From NCBI RefSeq assembly GCF_022179465.1, contig NZ_BPQV01000007.1, positions 124,001 to 188,000 of the forward strand: a DNA stretch of 64,000 nucleotides. The letters run 5' to 3'. This document shows, piece by piece, positions 52,149 through 63,637 of the stretch. The notes under the pieces were generated by a model. That model worked only from the letters and a program-made list of their open reading frames with translations, did not search any database and was not told the origin of the DNA. The position numbers and the translations under genes were made by a program. Every line of letters begins with the position of its first letter. Positions within the stretch are counted from its first letter, which is position 1. This DNA comes from Methylobacterium organophilum. Lineage in GTDB: Bacteria; Pseudomonadota; Alphaproteobacteria; Rhizobiales; Beijerinckiaceae.

Positions 52149-53927
52149 ATGCCGAGTTATCGTGCGCCGGTCGAGGACGTGGTGTTTCTCTTGAACGACG
52201 TGCTCGGCTTCCACCGACACGACAACCTCCCCGGCTTCGCCGACGCCTCCGCCGACGTGGTCGAGGCCGTGCTCAACGAGGGCGGCAAGCTCGCCGCCGA
52301 GGTCCTGGCACCGGTGAACCTGAGCGGCGACCAGGAAGGCTGCACCCGCCACGAAGACGGCCGCGTGACGACGCCGAAGGGTTTCCAGGAAGCCTACACG
52401 GCCTATGCCGCGGGCGGCTGGATGGGCCTGTCGGTGCCGGAGGAATATGGCGGCCAGGGCCTGCCGCACGTCCTCAACACGGCGATCCAGGAATTCGCCT
52501 CGGGCGCGAACCTGGCCCTCGGCATGTATCCGGGGCTGACCCAAGGCGCCATCGCGGCCCTGCTCGTGCACGGCTCCGAGGAGCAGAAGCGCACCTACCT
52601 GCCGAAGATGGTCGAAGGCGCCTGGACCGGCACCATGAACCTCACCGAGCCGCATTGCGGCACGGATCTCGGCCTCCTCAAAACCAAGGCGGTGCGCAAC
52701 GCGGACGGCTCCTACAGCCTCACCGGCACCAAGATCTTCATCTCGGCCGGCGAGCACGATCTGTCCGAGAACATCGTTCACCTCGTCATCGCCCGGATCG
52801 AGGGCGCGCCGGCCGGCACCAAGGGCATCTCGCTCTTCGTGGTGCCGAAGTTCCTGGTGAACGCGGACGGCTCGCTCGGCGAGCGCAACGGCGTGTCCTG
52901 CGGCTCCCTGGAGCACAAGATGGGCATCCACGGCAACGCCACCTGCGTCATGAACTACGACGGCGCTAAGGGCTGGCTCGTGGGCGAGGAGAATCGCGGC
53001 CTCAACGCGATGTTCGTGATGATGAACGAGGCACGGCTCGCGGTCGGCGTCCAGGGCCTCGGCCAGTCGGAGGTCGCCTACCAGAACGCGGTAGCCTACG
53101 CGAAGGAGCGCCTGCAGGGCCGCGCGCTCACCGGCCCGAAGGCGCCGGACAAGGCCGCCGACCCAATCATCGTCCACCCGGACGTGCGCCGCACCCTGAT
53201 GCAGATCCGCGCCTTCAACGAGGCGGCCCGCGCCCTGATTCTCTGGACGGCCCTGCAATCCGACATCGCCCACCGCTCGCAGGATGCCGGCGAGCGCCGG
53301 GGCGCCGAGGACCTGCTCGGGCTGCTCACCCCCGTGGTGAAGGGCGTGCTGACCGACCGCGGCTTCGCCAACGCCGTCGAGGCCCAGCAGATGTTCGGCG
53401 GTCACGGCTATATCGAGGAATGGGGCATGTCGCAGTTCGTGCGCGATGCCCGCATCGCCATGATCTACGAGGGCGCCAACGGCATCCAGGCGATGGACCT
53501 GATCGGCCGCAAGCTGCCCAAGGACGGCGGCCGGGCGATGATGCTTTTCCTCGGCGAGGTGCAGACCTTCATCAAGGACCACGCCGAGACCGAGGCGATG
53601 AAGCCCTATACCGGCCCACTCCAGGCCGCCCTGAACGATCTCCAGGGCGCCGTGATGTGGCTGATGCAGAACGCCATGGCCAAGCCCGACCATGCCGGGG
53701 CCGGCGCCACCGACACCATGCATCTCCTCGGCCTCGTCGCCCTGGGCTACATGTGGGCCCGGATCGCCAAGGCCGCCCTCGACAAGGCGGGGGACCCGCG
53801 CATGGAGGCCAAGCTCGTCACCGGCCGCTTCTTCATGGAGCGCATGCTGCCCGAGACGGCCCTGCGCCTGACCCGGATCAAGGCGGGGGCGGACACCACC
53901 ATGGCGCTCGCCGCCGAGGCGTTCTAA
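52149..53927 (+). CDS. Acyl-CoA dehydrogenase, extended C-terminal type
   Basis: A 592-residue FAD enzyme that introduces the 2,3-double bond in an acyl-CoA. It has the N-terminal extension typical of the ~600-residue class (YRAPVEDVVFLLNDVL), the FAD/substrate motifs TEPHCGTDLG and FISAGEHD, GGHGYIEEWG and the catalytic Glu441 in MIYEGANGIQ, then the extra C-terminal domain (about 465-592). This class includes DmdC-like methylmercaptopropionyl-CoA dehydrogenases and FadE-like enzymes, so chain length cannot be assigned. It is followed by thiolase and FadJ-type genes, i.e. beta-oxidation. Confidence 0.92.
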   Translation: MPSYRAPVEDVVFLLNDVLGFHRHDNLPGFADASADVVEAVLNEGGKLAAEVLAPVNLSGDQEGCTRHEDGRVTTPKGFQEAYTAYAAGGWMGLSVPEEYGGQGLPHVLNTAIQEFASGANLALGMYPGLTQGAIAALLVHGSEEQKRTYLPKMVEGAWTGTMNLTEPHCGTDLGLLKTKAVRNADGSYSLTGTKIFISAGEHDLSENIVHLVIARIEGAPAGTKGISLFVVPKFLVNADGSLGERNGVSCGSLEHKMGIHGNATCVMNYDGAKGWLVGEENRGLNAMFVMMNEARLAVGVQGLGQSEVAYQNAVAYAKERLQGRALTGPKAPDKAADPIIVHPDVRRTLMQIRAFNEAARALILWTALQSDIAHRSQDAGERRGAEDLLGLLTPVVKGVLTDRGFANAVEAQQMFGGHGYIEEWGMSQFVRDARIAMIYEGANGIQAMDLIGRKLPKDGGRAMMLFLGEVQTFIKDHAETEAMKPYTGPLQAALNDLQGAVMWLMQNAMAKPDHAGAGATDTMHLLGLVALGYMWARIAKAALDKAGDPRMEAKLVTGRFFMERMLPETALRLTRIKAGADTTMALAAEAF

Positions 53928-53938
53928 CGAAGGTTCAA

Positions 53939-54072
53939 CCCTCCCCCCTCCGCGGGGGAAGGTGCCCTGCGGATGCAGGGCGGGAGAAGGGCCGGCCAAG
54001 TCTTTCCGGAGGCGGCGCTCCCCTCTCCCAACCCCCTTCGGGGGCCACCCTTCCCCGCAAAGGGGGAAGGGA
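53939..54072. repeat. Mosaic palindromic intergenic element with four hairpins
   Basis: The 177-bp gap between the dehydrogenase and thiolase genes is filled with stem-loops: CCCCC/GGGGG (53944-53958), CCCTGC/GCAGGG (53965-53980), CCCCC/GGGGG (54032-54044) and CCCTTCCCC/GGGGAAGGG (54048-54071). Pyrimidine- and purine-rich blocks like this recur in intergenic regions of many GC-rich alphaproteobacteria as dispersed repeats. It may attenuate or stabilise the mRNA between the two genes. Confidence 0.55.
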
Positions 54073-54104
54073 GCGCGCGCAAAACGGACACGAGGAAGCG
54101 CAGG

Positions 54105-55313
54105 ATGGCCGAGGCTCTCATCTACGATCACGTCCGCACCCCGCGTGGCCGCGGCAAGCCGGACGGGGCGCTGCACGAGGTGACGGCGCTCCGCCTCGCC
54201 GAGACGGCGTTGCGCGCGTTGAAGGAGCGCAACAACCTCGACACCCGGGCCGTCGACGACGTGGTGCTCGGCTGCGTCGATCCGGTCGGCGAGGCGGGCG
54301 GCGACATCGCCCGCGCCGCCGCCCTGGTGGCCGATTACGGCCCCCACGTGCCCGGCGTGCAGATCAACCGCTTCTGCGCCTCCGGCCTCGACGCGATCAA
54401 CTTCGCGGCGGCGCAGGTGATGGCCGGCCAGCACGACCTCACCGTCGGCGGCGGCGTCGAATCCATGAGCCGCGTCGGCCTGGGCGCCTCGGGCGGAGCC
54501 TGGCCGGTCGATCCCGCCATCGCGGTCAAATCCTACTTCATGCCGCAGGGCGTCTCGGCGGATCTGATCGCCACGAAATACGGCTTCAGCCGCGACGATT
54601 GCGACGCCTACGCGGTCGAATCGCAGAAGCGCTCGGCCAAGTCCTGGGAGGCGGGCCTGTTCAAGAACGCGGTCGTGCCGGTGAAGGACATCAACGGCCT
54701 CACCCTGCTCGACCGCGACGAGCACATGCGGCCCTCCACCGACATGCAGTCGCTGGCGGCCCTCAAGCCCTCCTTCGTGCAGATGGGCCAGATGGGCGGC
54801 TTCGACGCCGTGGCGATCGACGCGCATCCGGACGTGGAGGCGGTGAACCACGTCCACCATGCCGGCAATTCCTCCGGCATCGTCGACGGCGCGGCCGCGG
54901 TGCTGATCGGCTCGAAGGAGGCAGGCGACGCCGCTGGCCTGAAGCCGCGGGCGCGCATCCGCGCCTTCGCCAATATCGGCTCGGACCCGGCCCTGATGCT
55001 CACCGGCCCGGTCGACGTGACCAAGAAGGTGCTGGCCCGCGCCGGCCTTAAGCTCTCCGACATCGACCTGTTCGAGATCAACGAGGCCTTCGCCTCCGTG
55101 GTCCTGCGCTTCCAGCAGGCCTTCGATCTCGACCCGGCCAAGGTGAACGTGAACGGCGGCGCCATCGCCATGGGCCATCCGCTGGGCGCCACCGGCGCGA
55201 TGATCCTCGGCACGGTGCTCGACGAGCTGGAGCGCACCGGCAAGGAGCGGGCGCTCGTCACCCTCTGCATCGGCGCCGGCATGGGCACGGCCACGATCAT
55301 CGAGCGGGTTTGA
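54105..55313 (+). CDS. Acetyl-CoA C-acyltransferase (thiolase)
   Basis: A 402-residue thiolase. The nucleophile is Cys91 (NRFCASGLDA), with His358 (GHPLGATGA) and Cys388 (CIGAGMG). It splits 3-oxoacyl-CoA to acetyl-CoA and a shortened acyl-CoA. GAGGAAG precedes ATG 54105. Lying between the dehydrogenase and the FadJ-type gene, it is the FadA-like last step of beta-oxidation; as a biosynthetic thiolase for polyhydroxybutyrate it is less likely because of its neighbours. Confidence 0.92.
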   Translation: MAEALIYDHVRTPRGRGKPDGALHEVTALRLAETALRALKERNNLDTRAVDDVVLGCVDPVGEAGGDIARAAALVADYGPHVPGVQINRFCASGLDAINFAAAQVMAGQHDLTVGGGVESMSRVGLGASGGAWPVDPAIAVKSYFMPQGVSADLIATKYGFSRDDCDAYAVESQKRSAKSWEAGLFKNAVVPVKDINGLTLLDRDEHMRPSTDMQSLAALKPSFVQMGQMGGFDAVAIDAHPDVEAVNHVHHAGNSSGIVDGAAAVLIGSKEAGDAAGLKPRARIRAFANIGSDPALMLTGPVDVTKKVLARAGLKLSDIDLFEINEAFASVVLRFQQAFDLDPAKVNVNGGAIAMGHPLGATGAMILGTVLDELERTGKERALVTLCIGAGMGTATIIERV

Positions 55314-55441
55314 TCGGCGGGCGGCCCGCGGACGGTCCCGAGCCGGCTCGCGGGCTTTGCCCGAAGGTCACAATCGCTGCTAAGGCGGCTCACCCTCGCG
55401 CCGGATCCCGGCGCCATCGTGAAAAAGGGAGAAACGCCAAG

Positions 55442-55969
55442 ATGCTGACGACGACGATGCCCAGGAAGACTCGTTTCAAGGCGCTGCCGCTCCTCGCCGC
55501 CCTCGCCCTCACCGCCGCCCCGCTGGCGGCGCGCGCCGACGAGACCGCGGACAAGGTCGCCGTGGCCAAGGAGATCGTCGACAAGACGGTGCTGAAGACC
55601 CTCGACACCGGCTTCAGCGGCGCGCTGGAGAAGACCGTCGCCCCGATGAAGGACGACAAGGCCGAGCAGGTCCGCAAGGAGGCCCGCGCCGAGTTCGACA
55701 AGCAGCGCACCGCCCTGCTCGACGGCATCTCGAAGCAATACGCCGAGAAGTTCAGCCTCGATGAGCTGAAGCACGTGCTCCAGATCTACGAGGACAAGAC
55801 CTACCAGAAGTTCCAGGCCGTCAACGCCGACCCGAAATCCGAGGTGAACCTCATCTCGCAGGCGGCGGTGACGAAGCTCCTCAACCTGCTGACGCTCGCC
55901 GCCGCCGGCGACCAGCAGGGCGGCATGCCCGGCCCGGTTCCGGTGCCCTCGCCCGCGCCGGCCAAGTAG
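55442..55969 (+). CDS. Exported DUF2059 domain protein
   Basis: A 175-residue periplasmic protein with a signal peptide (RFKALPLLAALALTAAPLAARA, cleavage near ARA) and a helical DUF2059-type domain: KFSLDELKHVLQIYEDKTYQKF is cut here into its core ELKHVLQIYEDKTYQKF. The C-terminal tail is Pro-rich. Function unknown. Its place between thiolase and fadJ (128 and 115 nt gaps) is curious because it has no obvious metabolic role; the hairpin after it suggests a separate transcript. Confidence 0.75.
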   Translation: MLTTTMPRKTRFKALPLLAALALTAAPLAARADETADKVAVAKEIVDKTVLKTLDTGFSGALEKTVAPMKDDKAEQVRKEARAEFDKQRTALLDGISKQYAEKFSLDELKHVLQIYEDKTYQKFQAVNADPKSEVNLISQAAVTKLLNLLTLAAAGDQQGGMPGPVPVPSPAPAK

Positions 55970-56005
55970 GGCCGGCACGGTCACCCTTCGCCGCCCCGGC
56001 GGCCG

Positions 56006-56029
56006 GCCGGAGCGGGCTTCCGCTCCGGC
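56006..56029 (+). terminator. GC hairpin after the DUF2059 gene
   Basis: GCCGGAGCGG/CCGCTCCGGC, 10-bp perfect stem with loop GCTT, 36 nt after the DUF2059 stop. No T tract follows, so termination would be weak or it may only protect the mRNA end. Confidence 0.45.
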
Positions 56030-56084
56030 GAGATCTCCAGAGAACCGTCCCGGCCCCCGCGGCCGGCCCATCCGAGGATACGCG

Positions 56085-58289
56085 ATGAGCGCCTACACGA
56101 ATTTCCGCTTCGAGACCGATGCCGACGGAATCGCGCTCGCGACCTGGGACATGCCCGGCCGCTCGATGAACGTCATCACCATGGAGGTGATGGAGGATCT
56201 GGAGCGGATCATCGACGCCGTCGTCGCCGATCCCGCGATCAAGGGCTGCGTCGTCACCACCGGCAAGGACACCTTCTCCGGCGGCGCCGACCTCACCATG
56301 CTCCAGGGCCTCGGCGCCGAATACGAGCGGCTGAAGACCAGCGAGGGCGAGGAGGTGGCGATGCGCCACTTCTTCGAGGCCTCGCGCCGCCTCAGCCTGG
56401 TGTTCCGCAAGCTCGAGACCTGCGGCAAGCCCTTCGCCGCCGCCGTCCAGGGCCTCTGCCTCGGCGGCGCCTTCGAGCTCGCCCTCTCCTGCCATTACCG
56501 GGTGCTCGCCGATGACGAGGCGACCCGCGTCGGCCTGCCGGAGATCAAGGTCGGCCTCTTCCCCGGCGGCGGCGGCACCCAGCGCGTCGCCCGCCTGATG
56601 CAGACCGGCGACGCCCTGCAGATGCTGTTCAAGGGCGAGCAGCTGCGCGCGCTCATGGCCAAGAACATGGGCCTCGCCCACGAGGTCGCCCCCCGCGCCG
56701 AGATCGTCGAGAAGGCCCGCGCCTGGATCCTCGGCGGCGGCTCGGCCGTGGCGCCCTGGGACGTGCCGAAGTTCAAGGCGCCCTCCGGCAAGGTCTATTC
56801 CCCCGCGGGTATGATGATCTGGCCCCCGGCCAACGCGATCTACCGCCGCGAGACCCACGACAACTACCCGGCCGCCAAGGCCATCCTGGCCTCGGTCTAC
56901 GAGGGTCTGCAGCTTCCGATGGACCTCGCCCTCAAGGTCGAGAGCCGCTACTTCGCCCATATCCTGCGCACCAAGGAGGCGCAGGCGATGATCCGCACCC
57001 TGTTCATCTCCATGGGCGAGCTGAACAAGGGCGCGCGCCGGCCCAAGGGCGTCGAGAAGACGAAGCTCGCCAAGATCGGCATCGTCGGGGCGGGTTTCAT
57101 GGGCGCGGGCATCGCCTACGTCACCGCGGCCGCCGGCATGGAGGTCGTGCTGATCGACCGCGACGTCGAGGCCGCGGAGAAGGGCAAGGCCTACGCTCAA
57201 AAGCTCATCACCGGGCAGATCAACCGCGGGAAGGCCAAGACCGCCGACCGCGACGCCCTGCTCGCCCGCATCCAGACCACGGCCGATTATGCCGACCTGT
57301 CCGGCTGCGACCTCGTGATCGAGGCGGTGTTCGAGGATCCGAAGGTGAAGGCCGAGGTGATCGCCAAGGTCGAGGCCGCCATCCCCGAGACGGCGATCTT
57401 CGCCTCCAACACCTCGACCCTGCCGATCTCCGGCCTCGCCAAGGCCTCGTCGCGGCCCGAGCGCTTCATCGGCATCCACTTCTTCTCGCCGGTCGAGAAG
57501 ATGCTGCTCGTCGAGATCATCAAGGGAGCGGCCACCGGCGAGCAGGCGATCGCGACGGCGCTCGACTATGTCCGCGCCATCAAGAAGACCGGCATCCTCG
57601 TCAACGATTCCCGCGGCTTCTTCGCCAATCGCTGCGTCCTGGCCTATGTCCAGGAGGGCCATAAGATGCTGATGGAGGGGGTGCCCCCGGCGATGATCGA
57701 GAATGCCGGCAAGATGGCCGGCATGCCGGTCGGCCCGCTCTCCCTCAACGACGAGGTGGCCCTCGATCTCGGCCTGAAGATCCTGAAGGCCACCGAGGCG
57801 CAGCTCGGCGAGGCCGCCATCGATCCGGACCAGAAGCGTCTTCTCGTCGAGATGGTCGAGCGCCGGGATCGCCTCGGCCGGAAGAACAAGCGCGGCTTCT
57901 ACGATTACCCCGAGAACGAGCCGAAGCGGCTCTGGCCCGGCCTCGCCGAGCTTCAGCCGACCCGCCTCGACCCGGATTCCCTCGACGTGGAGGAACTGAA
58001 GAACCGGTTCCTGGTGGTCCAGGCGCTCGAGGCCGCTCGCACGGTCCAGGAAGGCGTCATCGACGATCCCCGCGAGGCGGATGTCGGCTCGATCCTCGGC
58101 TTCGGCTTCGCGCCCTTCACCGGGGGTGCCCTGTCCTATATCGACTTCATGGGCGCGAGGGGCTTCGTGGAGCTCGCTCGGTCGCTCGAGGCCAAGCACG
58201 GCCCCCGCTTCGCGCCGCCGGACAACCTGGTCTCCATGGCGGAGACCGGATCCCGGTTCTACGACGCGCTGTCGAAGAAGGCGGCCTGA
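56085..58289 (+). CDS. FadJ/FadB-type enoyl-CoA hydratase / 3-hydroxyacyl-CoA dehydrogenase
   Basis: A 734-residue multifunctional enzyme. The N-terminal crotonase domain (1-200) has Glu131 (GGAFELA) and Glu153 (LPEIKVGLFPGG), the two hydratase acids. The dehydrogenase part has the NAD site GAGFMGAG at 335-342 and catalytic His465 (GIHFFSPVEKM), then two C-terminal helical domains. It hydrates trans-2-enoyl-CoA and oxidises the product to 3-oxoacyl-CoA. With the dehydrogenase and thiolase it completes one beta-oxidation round. Confidence 0.95.
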   Translation: MSAYTNFRFETDADGIALATWDMPGRSMNVITMEVMEDLERIIDAVVADPAIKGCVVTTGKDTFSGGADLTMLQGLGAEYERLKTSEGEEVAMRHFFEASRRLSLVFRKLETCGKPFAAAVQGLCLGGAFELALSCHYRVLADDEATRVGLPEIKVGLFPGGGGTQRVARLMQTGDALQMLFKGEQLRALMAKNMGLAHEVAPRAEIVEKARAWILGGGSAVAPWDVPKFKAPSGKVYSPAGMMIWPPANAIYRRETHDNYPAAKAILASVYEGLQLPMDLALKVESRYFAHILRTKEAQAMIRTLFISMGELNKGARRPKGVEKTKLAKIGIVGAGFMGAGIAYVTAAAGMEVVLIDRDVEAAEKGKAYAQKLITGQINRGKAKTADRDALLARIQTTADYADLSGCDLVIEAVFEDPKVKAEVIAKVEAAIPETAIFASNTSTLPISGLAKASSRPERFIGIHFFSPVEKMLLVEIIKGAATGEQAIATALDYVRAIKKTGILVNDSRGFFANRCVLAYVQEGHKMLMEGVPPAMIENAGKMAGMPVGPLSLNDEVALDLGLKILKATEAQLGEAAIDPDQKRLLVEMVERRDRLGRKNKRGFYDYPENEPKRLWPGLAELQPTRLDPDSLDVEELKNRFLVVQALEAARTVQEGVIDDPREADVGSILGFGFAPFTGGALSYIDFMGARGFVELARSLEAKHGPRFAPPDNLVSMAETGSRFYDALSKKAA

Positions 58290-58332
58290 GCCGCCCTCCC
58301 CGACAAGGCGACAAAGGCCAAGCTTTTTTCAT

Positions 58333-58357
58333 CGGGGCGGAACCCTCTTCCGCCCCG
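58333..58357. terminator. Hairpin between fadJ-like and Pmp3-like genes
   Basis: CGGGGCGGAA/TTCCGCCCCG, 10-bp perfect stem, 5-nt loop, 43 nt past the fadJ stop. A run of six T lies just before it (58324-58329) rather than after, so it is not a textbook intrinsic terminator on the plus strand. It might fold in the leader of the next gene, which starts 35 nt later. Confidence 0.4.
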
Positions 58358-58391
58358 GCTGTTCATGCGGCGACGCACAAGGAGCCTTCCC

Positions 58392-58556
58392 GTGTCGAAC
58401 ATCGTCCGCATCCTGCTCGCCCTGTTCCTGCCGCCGATCGCCGTGCTTTTGACCACGGGCATCGGCCTGCAGTTCCTGCTGAACATCCTGCTGACGCTGC
58501 TCGGCATCCTTCCGGGCTCGGTCCACGCCCTCTGGCTGATCCTGCGCGATCGCTGA
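58392..58556 (+). CDS. Pmp3/YqaE (UPF0057) small membrane protein
   Basis: A 54-residue protein with two hydrophobic helices and the family pattern: LLALFLPPIAVLLTTGIGLQ, then LLNILLTLLGILPGSVHALWLI. GTG 58392 is preferred because AAGGAG lies 8 nt before it and the family starts here; an in-frame ATG at 58365 would add nine mostly Arg residues. Pmp3-type proteins affect membrane potential and ion tolerance; they are often stress induced. Confidence 0.85.
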   Translation: MSNIVRILLALFLPPIAVLLTTGIGLQFLLNILLTLLGILPGSVHALWLILRDR

Positions 58557-58711
58557 AGCCGGCCTTCGGCACGGCGCCCATCAAGGCGCCGAGCGGACGC
58601 CGGGGCGGAACCCGGCAAAAATTGCAGCCCCAAATCGAGACGCACGAACCCAGCGGAGCCGTTCCGAATCTTTACCCTGAACCGGGCATGGTCGCGAGGT
58701 CAGTCGCGTAA

Positions 58712-59929
<1,218 letters not shown>

Positions 59930-59936
59930 GAACACG

Positions 59937-59984
59937 GGGCATCGTCTCTTCCGAAAGCCGGCCCACCCCCTTCGGGACGATGCC

Positions 59985-59985
<1 letters not shown>
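59937..59985. terminator. Bidirectional terminator between ccrM and mutY
   Basis: GGGCATCGTC (59937-59946) pairs with GACGATGCCC (59976-59985), with an inner CCGAA/TTCGG stem. The gap between the two convergent stops is only 55 bp and the right arm touches the mutY stop codon. No T tract. Confidence 0.55.
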
Positions 59986-61244
<1,259 letters not shown>

Positions 61245-61387
61245 GGCCCGTCCATAGCGGGCCGGCCCGAGCCGTCAAAGCGCCCGCACGCCACCCGGAC
61301 CGGCCGCCGGGAAAATTTTGCGCGACCGTGTCGGAGCCGCGCGGGGCCACCCGTCCTCCGGGCCTCGACCCCGAGGAGGAGATCCCG

Positions 61388-61741
61388 ATGCCCTATGTCG
61401 ACGGCTTCGTCGTGCCGGTGCCGAAAGCCAAGCTCGATGCCTACCGGGCGCTCGCCGAGACGGCGGCGTCGATCTGGAAGGAGCATGGCGCCCTCGCTTT
61501 CGTCGAGTGCATCGGCGATGACGTGCCCCAGGGCGAGCTGACCTCGTTTCCCCGGGCGGTGCAGGCGGAAGAGGACGAGGTCGTCGCCTTCTCCTGGATC
61601 GTCTTCCCCTCCCGCGAGGCGCGGGACGCGGTGAACGGCAAGGTGATGGCCGACCCGCGCATGGATTGCGATCCGGCGACCGCGCCCTTCGACGCGAAAC
61701 GGATGATCTATGGCGGCTTCACGCCGTTGCTGGGGCTGTGA
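61388..61741 (+). CDS. DUF1428 family protein (YbaA-like)
   Basis: A 117-residue cytoplasmic protein with the DUF1428 pattern: YVDGFVVPVPKAKLDAYR, a WKEHGALAFVECIGDDVP segment and the ending KRMIYGGF. The dimeric alpha-beta barrel fold is known for the family; function is not. A GAGGAGGAG run precedes ATG 61388. Confidence 0.85.
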   Translation: MPYVDGFVVPVPKAKLDAYRALAETAASIWKEHGALAFVECIGDDVPQGELTSFPRAVQAEEDEVVAFSWIVFPSREARDAVNGKVMADPRMDCDPATAPFDAKRMIYGGFTPLLGL

Positions 61742-61860
61742 CGGCGGCATCGTCCAAAGGATGCATCGGCCCCGGGAAGCCGCTCCCGTCCGGGCCCGGT
61801 CTGCGCTAAGCTGATCCGCTCCGGCGCCAGGGTGGCGCCGGGCCGGAACCGGATGCTTCC

Positions 61861-62361
61861 ATGGCGCGCGTCAAGCCGCTCGCGGACCTGATCGAGAGCT
61901 GCGTCGGGCCGGCCTTCGCCGCCCAGGGCTTCGCCTCCACCGACATCCTGGCCGCCTGGCCGGAGATCGTCGGGGAGCGGCTCGCCCGCTTCTGCCGCCC
62001 GGAAAAGCTCGAATGGCCCCGCCGCCGCCGGGCCGAGGGAACGGCGCCGGAATCCGGCACCCTCGTCGTCTGCGTCGAGAGTGCCTTCGCCCTCGACTTG
62101 CAGCACCTCGCTCCCGTGGTGATCCAGCGCGTCAACGCCCATTACGGCTGGGCCTGCATCCACCGGATCTCCCTGCGCCAGGGCCGGGTGAGCCCCCCGA
62201 TACGCCGCGCGCTCGCCAGAAACCTCGATCCGGCGAAGCGCGGCGAGGTGGCGCTCGCCGTCTCGCGCATCGAGGAGGAGGGCCTGCGGGATGCCCTCGA
62301 CCGGCTCGGCCTCGCCGTGGTCGCCGAGCAGCCTGGCGGCAGAACGCCCAAGATTCGGTGA
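61861..62361 (+). CDS. DUF721 domain protein
   Basis: A 166-residue protein of the DUF721 (DciA-like) group: LADLIESCVGPAFAAQGFAS, a D.LAAWPEIVGERLA segment, then a K-homology-like part (LVVCVESAFALDLQHLAP, VIQRVNAHYG). In bacteria without DnaC or DciA elsewhere, DUF721 proteins can help load the replicative helicase; that role is not established for this longer alphaproteobacterial form. It lies directly upstream of the DsbA-like gene, as often in alphaproteobacteria. Confidence 0.85.
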   Translation: MARVKPLADLIESCVGPAFAAQGFASTDILAAWPEIVGERLARFCRPEKLEWPRRRRAEGTAPESGTLVVCVESAFALDLQHLAPVVIQRVNAHYGWACIHRISLRQGRVSPPIRRALARNLDPAKRGEVALAVSRIEEEGLRDALDRLGLAVVAEQPGGRTPKIR

Positions 62362-62457
62362 GGAGCGGGGGCGCGGCATGGGCTGCGCTTGCCTTCTCGC
62401 GAACCCGGGCCTACCGCCTTCACCTTGAGAACGAGCTTTCGCGAGCGAAGGGAGCGC

Positions 62458-63120
62458 ATGCGCACGATGATCACCCGGCGCGATACCATCAAGACCGTCG
62501 GCCTCGCCGCCGGCGCGGCCCTCCTCATGCCGCGCCTGACCCTCTCGGCCCTGGCCCAGTCCGTCGACGAGGCCGCCCTCGCCCAGCCCGGCCCCCTCGG
62601 CGACGTCTGGCTCGGCAACAAGGACGCCAAGGTCACGATCATCGAATACGCCTCGATGACCTGCTCCCATTGCGCGCATTTTCACGCGACGACCTGGCCG
62701 GTCCTGAGGGAACGCTACATCGACACGGGCAAGGTGCGCTTCACCCTGCGGGAGTTTCCCCTCGACCCGCTCGCCACCGCCGCCTTCATGCTCGCCCGCT
62801 GCGACGGCGACGCCAAGTACTACCCCATCACCGACCTGCTCTTCGACCAGCAGCCGAACTGGGCCTTCGTGCGCAAGCCGCAATCCCCCGTCGATGCTAT
62901 GGAACAGCTGCTGCGCCAGGCCGGCTTCTCCAAGGAGAAGTTCGAAGCCTGCCTGAAGGACCAGAAGATCTACGGCGCCATCAATGCGGTGAAGGCACGG
63001 GGCCTCGACACCCTCAAGGTCGAGTCGACGCCGACCTTCTTCATCAACGGAACCAAGTATTCCGGCGCCATGTCCATCGAAGAGATGGAGAAGATCATCA
63101 AGCCGATCCTCGGCGCCTGA
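62458..63120 (+). CDS. DsbA-family periplasmic thiol oxidoreductase
   Basis: A 220-residue thioredoxin-fold protein. A signal with an RRD..K Tat-like start (7-34, cleavage after ALA) precedes the fold; the active site is Cys69-Ser-His-Cys72 (MTCSHCAHFH) and the cis-Pro loop is ESTPTFFING. It forms or isomerises disulfides in exported proteins; XoxF-type dehydrogenases, with vicinal disulfides, are possible clients (inference). Start ATG 62458, with ATG 62467 an alternative. Confidence 0.88.
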   Translation: MRTMITRRDTIKTVGLAAGAALLMPRLTLSALAQSVDEAALAQPGPLGDVWLGNKDAKVTIIEYASMTCSHCAHFHATTWPVLRERYIDTGKVRFTLREFPLDPLATAAFMLARCDGDAKYYPITDLLFDQQPNWAFVRKPQSPVDAMEQLLRQAGFSKEKFEACLKDQKIYGAINAVKARGLDTLKVESTPTFFINGTKYSGAMSIEEMEKIIKPILGA

Positions 63121-63183
63121 GGAGCCCCGACCCGATCCGAAAAGCCGAATATTATCAATTGTTTAACATCACGGCGGCGCGCC

Positions 63184-63212
63184 TTGACACCCAAGATGGG
63201 CGAAACTATGGT
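63184..63212 (+). promoter_or_regulatory. Strong housekeeping promoter of the atp operon
   Basis: TTGACA (63184-63189), a 17-bp spacer and TATGGT (63207-63212), in a locally AT-richer segment, 60 bp before the atpI start. This is the best promoter match in the window. Confidence 0.7.
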
Positions 63213-63271
63213 GCGCCGCGCCTGAGGGGCGTTTCGGTTCCCTTCGCTCTCGACATCGTGAGTTTTCGCCG

Positions 63272-63637
63272 TTGAACGGCAACGAAACAGGTGACGGGCG
63301 CGAGGACGGGGCGGACGCCGGAGGCGACCTTTCCGCGAGGCTCAGACGTCTCGAGACGCAGCTTGAACGGAAGCGGCCTTCCGCTGCTCCCGGTCATTCC
63401 ACGCGTGCCGATGCATCGGGGGGCCCGTCACCGCTCGGCCAGGCCATGCGGCTTTCGACCGAGTTCGTGGCAGGCGTGATCGCGGGAGGAATCCTCGGCT
63501 GGATCTTCGACCATCTCCTGGGCACGAGGCCCTGGGGGTTGATGATCTTCCTGGTGCTCGGCTTCCTCACCGGCATCTACAACGTCATGCGTCTGTCCGG
63601 CTTCGGCGGGATGGGGGGCGTAAACAAGAAACCTTGA
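63272..63637 (+). CDS. atpI: F1Fo ATP synthase subunit I (AtpI-like)
   Basis: A 121-residue membrane protein with a disordered, charged N-terminal half (ETGDGREDGADAGGDL) and two membrane helices (about 64-80 and 88-106: FVAGVIAGGILGWIFD, WGLMIFLVLGFLTGIYNV). This is the AtpI/AtpQ type encoded first in alphaproteobacterial Fo operons and needed for assembly of the c-ring. It starts with TTG 63272; no ATG or GTG in frame precedes the conserved part. It is followed by atpB. Confidence 0.85.
   Translation: MNGNETGDGREDGADAGGDLSARLRRLETQLERKRPSAAPGHSTRADASGGPSPLGQAMRLSTEFVAGVIAGGILGWIFDHLLGTRPWGLMIFLVLGFLTGIYNVMRLSGFGGMGGVNKKP

Noticed and set aside
58324-58357. T6 run plus hairpin as an intrinsic terminator of the fadJ-like gene
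   Set aside because: The T run precedes the hairpin on the plus strand, the wrong order for a plus-strand terminator; kept only as a hairpin.
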